Shown here: positions 36,769 to 48,793 of the stretch, piece after piece | Numbering within the stretch: position 1 is the stretch's first letter | How the letters are laid out: every line of letters starts with the position of its first letter | Assembly (NCBI GenBank): GCA_019671135.1 | Contig: JAHRHY010000009.1 | Coordinates: forward strand, 1,798,001 to 1,862,000 | DNA length: 64,000 nt | DNA from: Linnemannia hyalina | Taxonomy: Eukaryota; Mortierellomycota; Mortierellomycetes; Mortierellales; Mortierellaceae | Direction of reading: 5' to 3' | Program-made: the position numbers and the translations under genes | Notes under the pieces: model-generated | What the model was told of the DNA's origin: nothing | What the model saw: the letters and a program-made list of their open reading frames with translations, nothing else | Databases searched by the model: none

Positions 36769-39700
36769 GCAGCAGCAACAGTACCACCAGGCCTCGCTTG
36801 ACCGACACCACGGCGAGGGACAGTCGCCTCCAATCTCCCCTCCAGAAGATGAGGCATTTGGCAGCCGATCGACCCGATTTAGTTTTAGCTCCATCGATGG
36901 TAATAGTCGGCACACTCATCCCTCTCACAGCCATCGTCATCGCGAGAGCTCTCTGTCGTCGGCAAAAGCGGCAGTGGAAAGAGCATTTTCAATTGGAAAT
37001 CGAGATCTAGACAGCCCCCATCCCTTGGCCGAAACTGCAGCCGCATCTTCTTCAATTACACAAACAACAGCAGCAACAACAACAGGCCAATTTGCGCCAG
37101 TTGCATCTGCAACAACTTCTATAACAACAACAACGATTAACAACAACCCCCTGGATGACCCCTTTCCCTCTTCCCGACTGCCCAATGCGCGGAGGGACTG
37201 GGACTATGACCTCGTCCCGCGAGCATCCGTTCGCCCTCTCGACAACCCAAGAGACTCCCATTCCTATGTTCGTGCGCACAACTACCAGCCCCTCCATGAT
37301 GCCCACCGGAGACACTCTGCACAGCCACCAACTCACGCACACCCCTACCCCTCTGAGTACCCCTATGTCCCTCACCGCCCTCACCCCTTGAACCGTTCCG
37401 GTTCGTTCGACGAGGGTCACCCGGAGTATCATTATCCCCGTACGCATTGGAGCCCCTATGGACCCCAACCACCCTCACACTACCCCCCTCACCTTCCTCC
37501 TCCACCACCTTCTCACCTTTCCGCCTACTATGACGCCCCTCCTCCTCGACCACCTCCTCCCCCTCACGGCCCAGCGACATCATCTTCATCTCGTCGTTCT
37601 ATCGACAACAACAGCAGCCGCCGCACTGGACAATACGGCGACGATGGGATGAGCAACTACGGCAGCTATGCCGAGGACGGAGAAGGAGAGACTGAAGGAG
37701 GAGAGCAAAAACGCAGAGGAGGGAACCAATCTTCGTCAAGGTTCAACAATCTCCGCTTCAAGTTTGGGACAGACATGCCAAGCACGATCGATCTCAAATC
37801 TGCGATTGAGAGCTGCGATATCTTGTGCCGATTTGCTCTCCATTATGGGAACCAGATCAAGAACAGCGACAGCACGAGCCACGAGACGGTCGAGGGGTCA
37901 GCGCTGGGCCTTGATCCCATCGAGCGGGCTAACTTGCAGAAGATCCGGAGTATGAACACTACCATGCTGATTGGGATCCAGAAGGAGGAGAGGGTGAATG
38001 ACCCGTCATCTTCGTCTTTTGCTACTGCAGCAGCTGCTGCCGGTGGTGATCCCTCGGGCGAGATTCTTGACGCGGATCGGACGATGATGAAGGAGGAGGA
38101 GGAGATTGAGTTGGATGAGCTTGAAAGGGGCCACTTGAGGTTTGGGCCCGGTCAACCTTGGAATGTCATGGTTCTTGAGCTGGCCCGTGCAGCAACGTCG
38201 ATTTTCCAGCTGGCGATTCGGATCAAGGCCTGGGTTAACATGACCCCTGCAGAGCGCGAGTTGGACGAGGAGATCAACATGATCCGAGGCAAGCGCTGTT
38301 TGCTCATGGACAGCACCCTTTCAGTCCCCACGGTGGACCAGCACGGCAACTTGCAAAAGGACTGGGCGGTTGTCCCTGCAGCGACGTCGACCTCCAAGAG
38401 TTTCTACCAGCGACAACGAGATCTGGAGCAGCAACGACAGACCCACACTACTGTGCTACCCAAGCAAACAAAGAACATCCAACAGGCACAGGCACAGTCA
38501 ACAGCGGTCAAGCATGAGTTGGGGACATCTTTGGAGAGCAATGGCATGATGCTGGACCATGATGGAGCGTCAGAGACGAATGCTTTCAAGATCCCGAGAC
38601 GGAACAGTAGCAATGGCGGCGTGAGCAGTACTGCTGCCAGTCGACTTGACTCCTTGAAGGGATCTAGCGGTCTAGTCAGTCTTGTTGGTGGCGGGGGCGC
38701 AGGAAACTCGGGATCGGCGATGAATTCTTCAATGTCGAGCTCGTTTACCAGCAACGACAGTAGGGCCACCAGCAGTATGAATGACGCAGCGAACGCATAC
38801 CGGTCGACGGATGGAGCGACCCGCAACTCTAAGAACAGCGACGTCCCGCACCAAAAGTACCGGAAGCGTGCCAAGCGATCCCAGGCGCCTGGCCGTTGCC
38901 AGTCCTGTCATTCCTCGGATACTCCCGAGTGGCGGCGTGGGCCCGATGGTGCTCGCACCCTTTGCAACGCCTGTGGTCTTCGTAAGTATAACCTTTTTGT
39001 TTATTTCATCATGCTTTTTTTTGATGCATTTTGAGCAGTATGTTGACTAGTTCTTATTATTTTGGGTGGATGTAGATTACGCAAAATTGTTGAGACGTCA
39101 GAATGAACGGACCCAGCAGTCGCCGTCTCGGATCTCAACTGCCCTGCCTTCGTCGACCGCCAGCACAACTATTACCAACGGCAGCAACAACATCAGCGGC
39201 ACAGCAACAACAACAACAACAGCCGCACCATCTACACCATCCACAACCTTGGCCCTCCCAACCCCTACACCTGTAGCTACACCAACACCCATTGCGCCAT
39301 CAGTACCAACCGCAGCACCAGCAGAGACAGTCAGCGCAAGCATGTCCACAAGTCAACCTTCATCAAAAAAGGATACCAGCTTCCCCGTGATCTCGTTCCC
39401 TTTCAAGAGACTGCACGGTCAAGGACGCGCTAATGCGTCGTCTTCTTCGGCTACTTCGACTGCCACTGCAACTACTGCAACCTTGACCGCTACCGTCATG
39501 ACAACTTCTGGGCCGGGTTTATTGACGCTCTCGTCGTCTTCTTCGATCTTGCCGTCAGGACGCAGGACGTTGACGGATCATCAGGTAGTGCCATTGTACG
39601 ATGGGCAGAGCTCTGGGAGCGGCGGCGGCGCTGATGCTAGGGCTCCTGTTGGTGGTCGTGGTGGGTCGAGAGCGAACACGTCGCAATACCAGTTGCTTCA

Positions 39701-39827
39701 TCGCCAACAGCAGCAGTACCAGCAGATGGAGTACCAGAAGCCGCAACCCAACCAGAACCAGAACCAGCAAGCGCACATGCGGGATGTGAACATGGACGAG
39801 TCCCCTCGTACCAAGTCCGAGCAATAA
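35774..39827 (+). CDS. GATA-type zinc-finger transcription factor (NsdD/Gat2-like, 18-residue loop)
   Basis: Two exons, 35774..38981 and 39076..39827 (donor GTAAGT, acceptor GTAG), 1319 aa. The zinc finger is CQSC-X18-CNAC (Cys1042, 1045, 1064, 1067) with DTPEWRRGPDGARTLCNACG followed by LHYAKLLRR. The intron splits the finger between GL and HYAK. The 18-residue loop and the HYAKLxR extension match the fungal NsdD/SUB-1/Gat2 class, whose members control sexual development and morphogenesis in ascomycetes. That role is not established for this lineage. Most of the protein is disordered: His/Pro/Ser-rich N-terminus, a poly-Q run (36732-36783), and a Ser/Thr/Gln tail. Two ordered blocks precede the finger: FKFGTDMPSTIDLKSAIESC (about 656-700) and PWNVMVLELARAATSIFQLA (about 790-850), probably helical regulatory regions. 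It acts in the nucleus. Confidence 0.93.
36732..36783 (+). repeat. CAA/CAG repeat encoding poly-glutamine
   Basis: In-frame run of about 17 Gln codons (mostly CAA, ending CAG) in the GATA-factor N-terminal region. Confidence 0.95.
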
Positions 39828-40604
39828 GCCTTCTACTTTTTCTTACTTTATAACAATTTCATCCGCACTCGCCACACATACGCGCACACACACACACACA
39901 CTCACACACACTTACTCCAACTCTTCTTCCCTCACTTTTTTTTTGTCTTTTTCTTTTCTTTTCTTTTCTTTTCTTTTCTTTTTTTGCTTTTTGTATCCTC
40001 TCCTTTCTCGTTTTTGATGTACCATAATATTTGTCGTTTTTTTCTTCTTCCTCTATCTCTAACATTCATAATAAAATAACCAAAACCCCTCCCCTCCCCC
40101 TCATCATTATCATCCACTCAACTCATTTGCCAACAATTTTTTTTTTTTATATTGTCAGTTTGTGTGCTTGGAAGCAAGCGTTTTTATGAATGTTTTTGGT
40201 GGGTGAGTAGTGGGTGTTATGGTTACAAGTTTAAGTACAGATTGTGTTCAAACAAGGAAAAAAAAAGAGGCGATTAGACACGAAAACGAGAAGAAAAAGA
40301 AAGGGTGGAAAGAAAAAACGAAAGTATGGAAGAAAAGGAACGTTGACTAGGAAGGGTTGATTTTTTTTGGTATAGTTTTGGGTATTTACAAAGGGGCATT
40401 GAAGGAGGGGCCATTGAAGGAGGGTTAGGAAAAAGCGACAGACGGAGAAAGAAAAAAAGATGTGCGATAAGGACGGTATGAAAGAAAGCAAAGATAAATA
40501 AAGATAGAAGAAAGGAAAAAGAAAAACAAAGAAAGAAAGAACACCAACGGCCCTGATCAACGGAGCATCGCGACAGGGCGTGAATAGGAAAACGGAAACC
40601 GGGA
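39828..40604. other. Convergent 3' flanks of the GATA factor and the next minus-strand gene
   Basis: No gene. It contains a CA microsatellite (about 39885-39910) and a TTTTC repeat (about 39949-39985) in the GATA-factor 3' flank, with AATAAAATAA near 40069 as a possible polyadenylation signal. An A/G-rich stretch belongs to the 3' flank of the minus-strand gene. Confidence 0.5.
39949..39985. repeat. TTTTC pentanucleotide repeat
   Basis: About seven TTTTC units, in the 3' flank of the GATA-factor gene. Confidence 0.85.
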
Positions 40605-42172
40605 TCAGAACTGCTCCATGAGAGAGCGTCGCTGGATTTCGGCCTGCTGTTCGAACGCAATAAGCGCCGAGTAATCCTTGACGGTTGCATGGCACTCCAA
40701 CGCGTTCACCAAGTCATCCATCTCCTGTTCCTGCTCGCGTTGCTCCCACTGCTGCTCCTGTGGATATTGCTGAGCGGAAAGGTGCCGGTAGTGCTGTGGA
40801 GGGACAGTTCCTGCCTGTATGGTAGCGCCTTCATGCTGACTGTGACCACGCTCGAGCCATTGAGCCTTCTCCTCAGAGCTGAGAGACTCCCAATGGATCA
40901 TCTTTGCAATGAAAAGGTCGTCGGACCGTTGGGTCTGCGAAGCCAGTTCCTGGAACGCCTCCCGTTTGAGCTTCACCAACTCATCTTTCTGCTGCTGTTG
41001 TTGTTGCTGAGGATATGCGGTGTCGGGAGAGTAATCCAGACCAGTGGGTGGCGTGGACAAGGTAGACGATGTCGAGCAGACTGACGAGCTGAGCGAAGGA
41101 ACCTGCTGCGAGGAAGAAGCCGACTCCAATCCAGATTCAGATCCAAAGACGAACGTTGCAGCAGACGCTGTTGATGTCGACCTGGCTCCAAACTTAAATC
41201 CCCCGTGATCAAATAATAGACCTTGTCCTGATACTGCAGTTGTAGTTGTTGCATGAAGGAACGACGAATGTGCCGCTGAGTTGCCTGGTCTTGTTACTGC
41301 AGCCGCGATAGTTGATAGGGGGAATCCAATATATCCGCCATTGTTGCAGTCGTATCCGGATCTGCCGACCCCGTCAATGTCAATCTCAACATCCTCGGTC
41401 TCATCCTCGTCTTCCTCATCCTCCTCATCCTCCTTCGTAGCAGCAACGACTGCTGTCGCTGATGCCGGCAGAACGCAAAGATGACTGATATTACTGCGAG
41501 AGACAGCGACGTCACGAGGAGTCGATTTGCAGATCGATCCGGATCCGATCTTTGTGTGCCGTAATGTGGCCATATCAGCGGTACGGGAGGGGTGAGAGAA
41601 GAGGTAAGGGCGTATCCTGAAGTCGTAGTGATTGTGGTGTGTTACGGTTGACAGGGTGATCGTTGCCTTTGGCCTCGTCGAGAGAGAGTTTGTCTAAGCG
41701 TAGAAGATGAGGAGGGGAAGGAGTAAGTGGAGATGAAGAGACGCGAACAGGAAATGGTTTAGGATACAAAAGAAGCGTGCGAACGTTTTTTCTTATACTC
41801 TGCAATCACAGAAAAACAAACAAATATCCTGCCTCTTGTCTTTTTCATTCCTTCTCACTCTCTTTCTCCTTTCTCTTGTCAACAATAATTAGCACTCTCT
41901 CCTCTTTCCGTTGCTACAACCATCAATTCCTCAAGATGCTGGTTGGTTGTCCGGGGTTGTACCTTTTGGAGGGTCAGTCTGTCGTGAGGACTGATGACGA
42001 GATGAGGACCAAAGAAGTTTGCAAGGCTGGGGGTTTCAACTGCAGAAGAACGAGCGATACGTTCTTTGAGACGCATGTATTGTGCGGGGACAGAGCTTTG
42101 TCTCCGTTGAGTGCGGTTGTGGAGGTTGTGTTTCCTGCTATGACTCCTTGAGGTGATTCCGTAGACGCCCAT
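40605..42172 (-). CDS. Acidic/Gln-rich hypothetical protein, two exons
   Basis: Not recognised. Proposed exons 42172..41963 and 41693..40605, phase 0, 432 aa. Exon 2 clearly extends upstream of the ATG at 41573: the frame (RIRPYLFSHPSRTAD, and further up STRPKATITL) stays coding-like back to a strong acceptor with pyrimidine tract (CTACGCTTAG). Exon 1 starts at ATG 42172 (context AGCAATGG) after a CT-rich leader and contains MRLKERIARSSAV and LANFFGPHLVISP. The donor used (AAG|GTACAA) is non-ideal, so the exon 1 end is uncertain. Features: an acidic run (KEDEEDEEDEDETEDVEIDI, encoded around 41391-41450), a Q run near 41000, and a C-terminal helical part (VKLKREAFQELASQTQRSDD, FIAKMIHWESLSSEEKAQWL) ending QRRSLMEQF. 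No catalytic motif; probably nuclear or scaffolding, as a guess. Confidence 0.6.
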
Positions 42173-43238
42173 TGCTGTTGGTGAGCAGATGGAGAATTTG
42201 GTAGTTTGGCGTGAAGGAGTGAGCGAGGTTGCGAAAGAATAAACGGGTGAAATGAGCGAGAAGAGGAGCGAAAGAAAGAGAGGGAGAGGGAAAGAGAGGG
42301 AAGAAGGGCGCTGAAGAGATGAGTCAAAGCAAGGAATGGGGGCTGTGTGAGAAGAACGAAGGGGAGAGAGGAAGAAGGAAAGAAGAAATGCGAGTCAAGG
42401 ACAAAGATAAAAATACTCATCTTGTCTGCGGCAAAACAGTGTGACTTTTGGACGAGAGCACGAAGTGAGGAAAGAGAGGTGTCTGGTTGGCCTATGGCAT
42501 CCGCCCAATTAGACCACCTGCGGGGAAACGGAAGAGAGAATGAGAGCTAGGGAAGGGAAGGAAAGAAAGTCAACAGACGACGTAACGAACCCCCCCACTC
42601 TTGCACCTTGTCATCATTATTGGCAAAAGCAATAATACAAAGATAAGCTCTTAGCACCGAGCCATCCACCCAAGGGTAAAAGGAGGATCATCTATGCAGA
42701 CCACCATCATCATACAAACGCGCGCACAACTCATCGAAATCACGACGGGTGCTCAACAGGTTCCTCTCTCCCATGACCATCCTTGTTTCGACTGCGTCCT
42801 TTACAGTTCCATGTTGCCTTCAATTGGGTCCCTTATTCACTATCCAAGACATACTTTGTTCTGCATAATCCATGACTTTCGATACTTGTTCTCTCGGCTT
42901 TTGGTTCAAAGCAGGGGCTGTCGATCCCTAGGATTCTACGTGTCAAATCGCCCTATTTGTCACATAGCTTGGATCATATCGTCCGAGGTATATGTTACCT
43001 CCAACAAGTCTGGTTGTATCAAACAAGCGATTGATCCACGAGCATGAACATGAGTTAAGATGCGAACATTCAAGAAATGAACTAATGTGTTTACTTTTCT
43101 ATGCAAATAATGTGAAAAAATGACGGACGTTTCCTCTAATTGAAAAAAAAAACAAAGACCTCCTCCTACTCCACCTGAACCTCTTCCCTGCGATGATACT
43201 CCTCCTTTCCCTGCTCCTGAAACAAACAACCAGCTGGT
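42173..43238. other. Intergenic region upstream of the acidic protein gene
   Basis: The left part (42180-42420) is A/G-rich on plus, the CT leader tract of the minus-strand acidic-protein gene. The remainder (about 42430-43238) contains no credible coding frame and ends in the 3' flank of the mS38 gene. Confidence 0.5.
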
Positions 43239-44215
43239 TTACTTGCCGAGCTTCTTGCGCAAGGCTCTGGTTCTCTTACGGAGCTTCTTGTACTTGTGCT
43301 TTCTCATCTTGATCTTCCTCTTGCGCAACACACTGGTCATATGCATGACATTGGTATCGTCCGACTCGTCCATAATGCTCTGAATAGGTGTCGTTGGTGC
43401 CTGTCCTTCAATGGTCGACATGATCATCGCCTTGTTCTCGATCTGGCGGAAAAAGTCCTGAACGATTTTTTCCGAGTCCATATGGTTGTAGGCTGAGGGT
43501 GTTGATGGGGGGTTATAAGGGCGGAGAGTCGAGAAGTAGTTCGTCATATCCTCAACCGCATCTACTTTGGAGGAAATAGGCAATAGTTCAGTAGGTTAGA
43601 AAAGCTGAAAGAAAGCAAGCCATCGAAAGTGCAACTATGGCAAGCAGGCAGTTGACAGTGTACAACTTGAAGCAAGCAGTTGATAGCAATTGAAAGGGCA
43701 GTTAAAAGGGCAAATAAAAGGGCAAGTAGAGGATCAATTGGTCCCGGAATGCTGGATCAATTGCTCAGATAATTCTGCGTTTCTGCACGCAACCATCAAA
43801 AAAACCTGATCAGATCAGATTCCGAGAAACAAAGAAAGCAACAACACCAAAAAAAAAAAAAAAAAGATCCCTATAAAGACTTGCCTTCGTGTCCCTGTTG
43901 TGCAACGACAGCCTCCACAGACTTGCTGGTGAGTCCGAGCAAAGGGCGGTGGATGGCAAAGAATGAGCCGTGAGCAAGATCGATCCTGTCCATGGACGAG
44001 GCCTGAATGGGTCTCTCTCCCGACGTGACCAGCGATGCAAAGTCCAGAGGTATTATGTCTGAGGAAGAAGAAGGGGAAGAAGAAGAAGACTGGTGGCGAC
44101 GGGCGACCATGGCGATGGTTGAGGAAGCAGCAGGGCGGATGGCCTTGGCCATTGTGGAGGCGGCCATGACGCCGGAAGCTGATCTCTTCCAGGCGTTGTT
44201 GAGGGTGGCAAGCAT
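43239..44215 (-). CDS. Mitochondrial small-subunit ribosomal protein mS38 (Cox24/AURKAIP1 family)
   Basis: Two exons, 44215..43885 and 43561..43239, 217 aa. The C-terminal basic block (SVLRKRKIKMRKHKYKKLRK, then RTRALRKKLGK) is the hallmark of the mS38/Cox24 family, whose members sit at the mitoribosomal decoding region. Yeast Cox24 (Qri5) supports COX1 expression. The N-terminus (MLATLNNAWKRSASG...ARRHQSS) is a mitochondrial presequence. The intron appears to be of the GC-AG class: donor AAG|GCAAGT and no in-phase GT donor. The acceptor is tandem (AAAG then TAG, 3 nt apart, both in phase), so the protein may vary by one Val. The middle region (VQDFFRQIENKAMIMSTIEG) is the usual family linker. 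Start choice: the ATG that yields the presequence; an in-frame ATG 72 nt upstream also exists. Confidence 0.88.
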
Positions 44216-45624
44216 TCTTGGTTGTCTGGTCGTGTTCCTGAACAGAATGATGAGGGAAGTGAGGGTGATCCGAGGTTGATGCACCACCGAAACGGATTAA
44301 AAAGAAGACAAGGGGAAAAGAAAAGCTTGAACTCCGGAAGGAACAAAAGAAAGTCAAAGGCCTTTGAGTGACGGAGGAAAGGGACACAGGGACCGTGGAC
44401 GATTGAAGGCGACTGTAAACAGAGAGGGGGAAGTCAGCTAGGATTATGGCAAGGAAGTAACACCGCCACCGCTTTTCTTTGTCTGGAAGTAGTGGGCGGA
44501 GATGTTACGTCATCCTTGTGAGGAAGCGATATCACGTGATTTCTGTAGTGCCGCTGCAACAGCGACGAGCAAACAAACCCGCTTGAAAACAGCCGCGGAC
44601 CCGCGGACTGGTCATTCAAGCAAGCAAACAAGAAGAGTGTGTGCCCGTGCAAATTGCATGCAAAAGAAATTGGACGGCGAGCGTGCAACTGCATCTCGAG
44701 AAGAAAAAGAATCAACCTCTCACCTTTTTGTGTGTGTTCTTTGTGCCTTCATCCTCACCAACAAAATACCAGTAATACCGAACAGAAGTCCTCCTCTTCC
44801 TTCTTCCCTCCACTTCCTTTGCTCTTGCTACGCAACAGTCAGAAAAAGCACAACTTCCATCCATACGGCCCTCATCCGACAAACACTCAGCAAACAGGCA
44901 AGTGCAAGTAGCCTATTTACGTTTTGAAGGAAAGAAAAAGTAAGAAAGAGCGGCTGACCAGTCAGAAGCTAGGCTCACTCTGGCTGTATTCAACCTGAAA
45001 AGTCGATGCATCCATGACCCTGGAAAACACCATCTGGCTCATCACAATCAACAATAGACCATCTGTGGTTGTGGCCGTAGCAGTATGGCCTATTGTTGAT
45101 GCATCTTGCCTGGTACTTCATCGCATCGCTAACTTGTGCTTCTCTTTCCTTTGATTTTTCATGGGGGTGTATGTGTATGAAAATAACACTACAGGCTGCT
45201 CTTCCCTGTCATTGGTCAGATTCGCCCATATCACATTTGACTGCTCTCACACCAGCCATCTCTCTTCAAGCAAGTCAAGTCGGTCACTCGTCTAACCACA
45301 TACATACACAGTGGAAACACTCATACAAGTGCATACCTACTCGCCATCACAACCCAGCCAGAAAGGAGCAACAACCATCCTCATCCTTATCCTCCTCTTC
45401 TCCTTCCGTCATCGCTCCTATTCTTGTTGAAAAAAAATCAACAACACCACCGCCAACTTCAAGTGTCAAAGTGAGCCGTCTACCGTCCTTATTTTAACTT
45501 CTCGATAGCAAATACCAGTTGTCCCACACCTCCGCCCTCCCTTCTCCCAAGCGCACTTCGCTTCCCCTCTGCAGCAGTGCACATACTCACCTCCACGCTG
45601 CTTTCGGCCGTGCCTCCGTATACA
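44216..45624. promoter_or_regulatory. Divergent upstream region of mS38 (-) and LAMMER kinase (+)
   Basis: A 1.4 kb interval between two divergently transcribed genes. Short frames on both strands look non-coding. A 10-nt palindrome with a CACGTG core lies near the mS38 side. The right part (45370-45620) is C/T-rich on plus, matching a kinase-gene leader. Confidence 0.5.
44531..44540. promoter_or_regulatory. ATCACGTGAT palindrome (E-box-like)
   Basis: Perfect 10-nt palindrome with a CACGTG core, 316 nt upstream of the mS38 start. A TCACGTG copy also precedes the mitochondrial enoyl-CoA hydratase. Consistent with a Cbf1/bHLH site; binding is not shown. Confidence 0.35.
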
Positions 45625-48300
45625 ATGACAAACTCAACAGTCGCCGTGGGAAGAAGGCCGACAGACTGGAACAACTTTTACAAAAACGGCCTGCCCAAGG
45701 AGATCATTGTCATCGACGACGACACCCCTCCTCCGCCTTCTCTCTCGTCCTCGTCTACTTCTACCTCGTCCTCGGCTTCAGCCCAACATCCACCAGCCAA
45801 TGGATCCTCACAGCGCTATCATGTCATCCAGCCCCAGATGCATCCTGCCTATGTCCACTCAGCCATGCCTACATCTCAGGCCGGCGCAGGATCAATACAG
45901 GCAACCACATCCCGAGTGACAAGGAGGACCAACAAGAGACAGCCTTCGAGTGATCTGATCTCCTCTGGAAGCAACGGCGGACAGTCAATCATCTCCAATG
46001 TACATTACGCATACCCTAACCAATATTCAAACGGACAACAACAGCGCAACGACCCGCACTCTGGACCCATCTATGGCAACCACAACCAGCCAACGCAATT
46101 GCCACATGCTGGACCATCCACCAACGCCGCCGCTATCCCACCAGCCAAGAAGAAGAGGCGATCGAACGCGGAGATCAAGCAAGCGCAACAACAGCAGGGT
46201 GGTCAGGAAAACCACCCCCTCTACTATCTCCCAGCACCTGTCAACCTCGCCAACCCACCGCCAGCGAATCGTGATGTAAGTCAGCAGTCCAGGGTCAATT
46301 GAACAATGGAACGAACAGCAGTGCATTACAGGAGCAAATGATATTAACACCATCAACAATTATTGTTATGGCGTGAATAGGCCCCCATCAACATACCCCC
46401 TTGGGACGACAAGGAAGGTCACTACATTGTTACCCCGGACGACGATTTCACATCACGATGTAAGGCGACCAGGATGTCATAATATGCGCTATGAATAACG
46501 TCTCGCTTCACTGGAGGATTTAGCATGGACCAAAGCGACATTGCCAGCTGATACCCTCTATTTATTTCGATTTTCCAATAGACAAAATTATTCGACTACT
46601 GGGACAGGGGACATTTGGAAAGGTTGTGGAGTGCTTTGACCGAGAGAGCGGGAGGTATTGCGCCATCAAGATCATCCGGGCTGTTCAAAAGTACCGCGAT
46701 GCAAGCAAGATAGAGGCACGCGTCCTGACCACTCTCAAAAAGAACGATCCACGGAACTCCTAGTAAGTTGTCTTCTTCGCTTCTCTTTTTAGCGTGGCCG
46801 TGACTGAGTTAGAATGTATTATGGCATACTTACGCGTCGATTTCTGTTTTAAATTAATAGCAAATGCCTTCACTTGAACGACTGCTTCGACTACCGGAAT
46901 CACGTCTGTATGGTGTTTGATCTCCTGGGACAATCGATATACGACTGGCTCAAGGACAACTCGTTCTGCCCATTTCCACCCAACCAAGTCCAGTATTTTG
47001 CCCGGCAGCTCCTTACAAGTGTCGCATGTATGACCCTTGGTCGCTGTTTTTGCCGTTTGGGAAAGAATGTTAGTATCGGGAAAAGTAGATATATGGTTCC
47101 TAACCCCGTTTGTAACTTTCTTCTTCAATAGTCTTGCACCGGTTGAGGCTGATTCACACGGATTTGAAACCGGAAAACATCTTGCTGGCGAACGGTGCAT
47201 ATCGTCAAGTGCCATACAAAGTAACAATCAGCAATTCATGGACTGCGTGAATCGCTCCCGTTCAATTGTTTTGCAATAGTATTAACTAAAATTATCGTTC
47301 GCTTCCATGAAATGCCGCTAGAAAACACCAACAAAGATGCGAAGGATATTAATGGACCCAGAGATTCGCCTGATTGACTTTGGCAGCGCAACCTTCCAGG
47401 ATGAACACCACTCTACAGTTGTCAGCACACGCCACTACCGGGCACCCGAGATCATTCTGGGTAAGAATGAATGGACATCTTGCACGGAAGAACACTCTGG
47501 AATTTCGTCCGCGCCATCAAACTCGTTACGGAACTCAGAAATGCATCTATTAACTGCAGAATTGTTATATTTTCGTGTTTCTGTGAATTATTAGGTCTTG
47601 GATGGTCATACCCATGCGATATCTGGTCGATTGGATGTATCCTTGTGGAATTCTTGACAGGCGAGGCCCTTTTCCAAACGCACGACAACTTGGAACACTT
47701 GGCCATGATGCAGGCCGTCCTTGGACCCATCCCCGATAAACTCATCCGCTCCACACAGTACGTTTCCAGGCTTGTCTTTTCATTTGTGATTCCTTGTTGC
47801 CTTTTCAGGTGCCATGGAAGAGCGTGATATGTGTACTGATGCTAACATGGTATTTGCACTTGATCGTGATAATAGTAAATCGGCGCAAAAGTTCTTTCTG
47901 CACGGACGACTGGATTACCCTAATGACGAGACGAAACGCAACAGCCGGAAATATGTCAAAGCGCTGAAGCCTCTCAAGGTATGCTCATTTTGTCTTCTTC
48001 CAATAAGAACTTTTCTGTCAACACGTCATGTCATGTCCGATAGTCCAATACTCATCATCTGTTTGTTCTTTCCCTTCTACTGTACAATAGGACTATGTGG
48101 TACCAGCAGGGAACAGAGTGGAGAACCTGCAGTTCGCGGCAGAGTTGAAGGACCTTCTGAGTCTGCTGTTGACATACGACCCTGAGAAACGGATCACGGC
48201 TGCTCAAGCGTTGAAGCATCCTTATTTCAGCTACATTGTTGATGAAAGCGGACAGATCACGGGCAAAAAGGCGTCAGAACCCTTCCATCCCCCACGATAA
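45625..48300 (+). CDS. LAMMER (CLK/Kns1-type) dual-specificity protein kinase
   Basis: Nine exons: 45625..46275, 46381..46459, 46582..46762, 46861..47027, 47132..47220, 47322..47460, 47595..47757, 47876..47978, 48091..48300; all phases agree, 593 aa. The N-terminal about 215 residues are disordered with a basic nuclear-signal-like PAKKKRRSN. Kinase domain: Gly loop GQGTFG (251-256), Lys273 in CAIKII, helix-C Glu288, catalytic HTDLKPEN (368-375, Asp370; HTD is typical of this family), DFG 408-410, [10 protein letters not shown], and the signature [14 protein letters not shown] starting at Glu469. The canonical motif reads EHLAMMERILG, so the last two signature residues (ER) are QA here. The ending ([20 protein letters not shown], then LKHPYF) is complete. 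LAMMER kinases phosphorylate SR-type splicing factors and, in yeast (Kns1), respond to TORC1 stress signalling. A GTG-starting frame extends 16 codons upstream, but the ATG with ATACAATGA context is preferred. Confidence 0.94.
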
Positions 48301-48793
48301 CGTATTTAATTTTCATTTTTTTTTTCCCCCGTCGTTTTGTTCACCATCTTACTCGCTTTTCCCCATCCTTTTTCTTACCCTCACTCATTTTTCATAACAA
48401 ACGATTCGTCCAACAAAAAGAAAAAACGTTGACAAGAAAAGAATAGCACAGCCCCATCCATCATCACCCTTTATTTTCACTGGATCTCACTCCTTACTTT
48501 GTACTTTACACAAAAGAACAACCGCCATGACGTTTTCTATAACCTTTTTCTACTTTATTTTTTTTCCTTCTACATTTTTCGTCTTTCTCGCTCACAGTGT
48601 ACATTAATACAAACCCTCACACACCATGTTTCGTGTGGTTCGACATGTTCATTTTGTTTGTTTATTCGTGAAATTGGTGTCAAGCGGGAAGCAAGGGGGA
48701 AAAAAGGAGGGGGAGGGGGTATCGTTTTGGTTTTGATGTAGGGCAAAGAAGGACGGAAAGAGTAAAGCATGTGTGTTTCATGTTTCATATGTT
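48301..48793. other. Convergent 3' flanks of kinase and LIM genes
   Basis: A 493-nt interval between the stop codons of two convergent genes. T-rich on the kinase side, with AACAAAAAG-type A-rich stretches. No gene seen. Confidence 0.5.
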
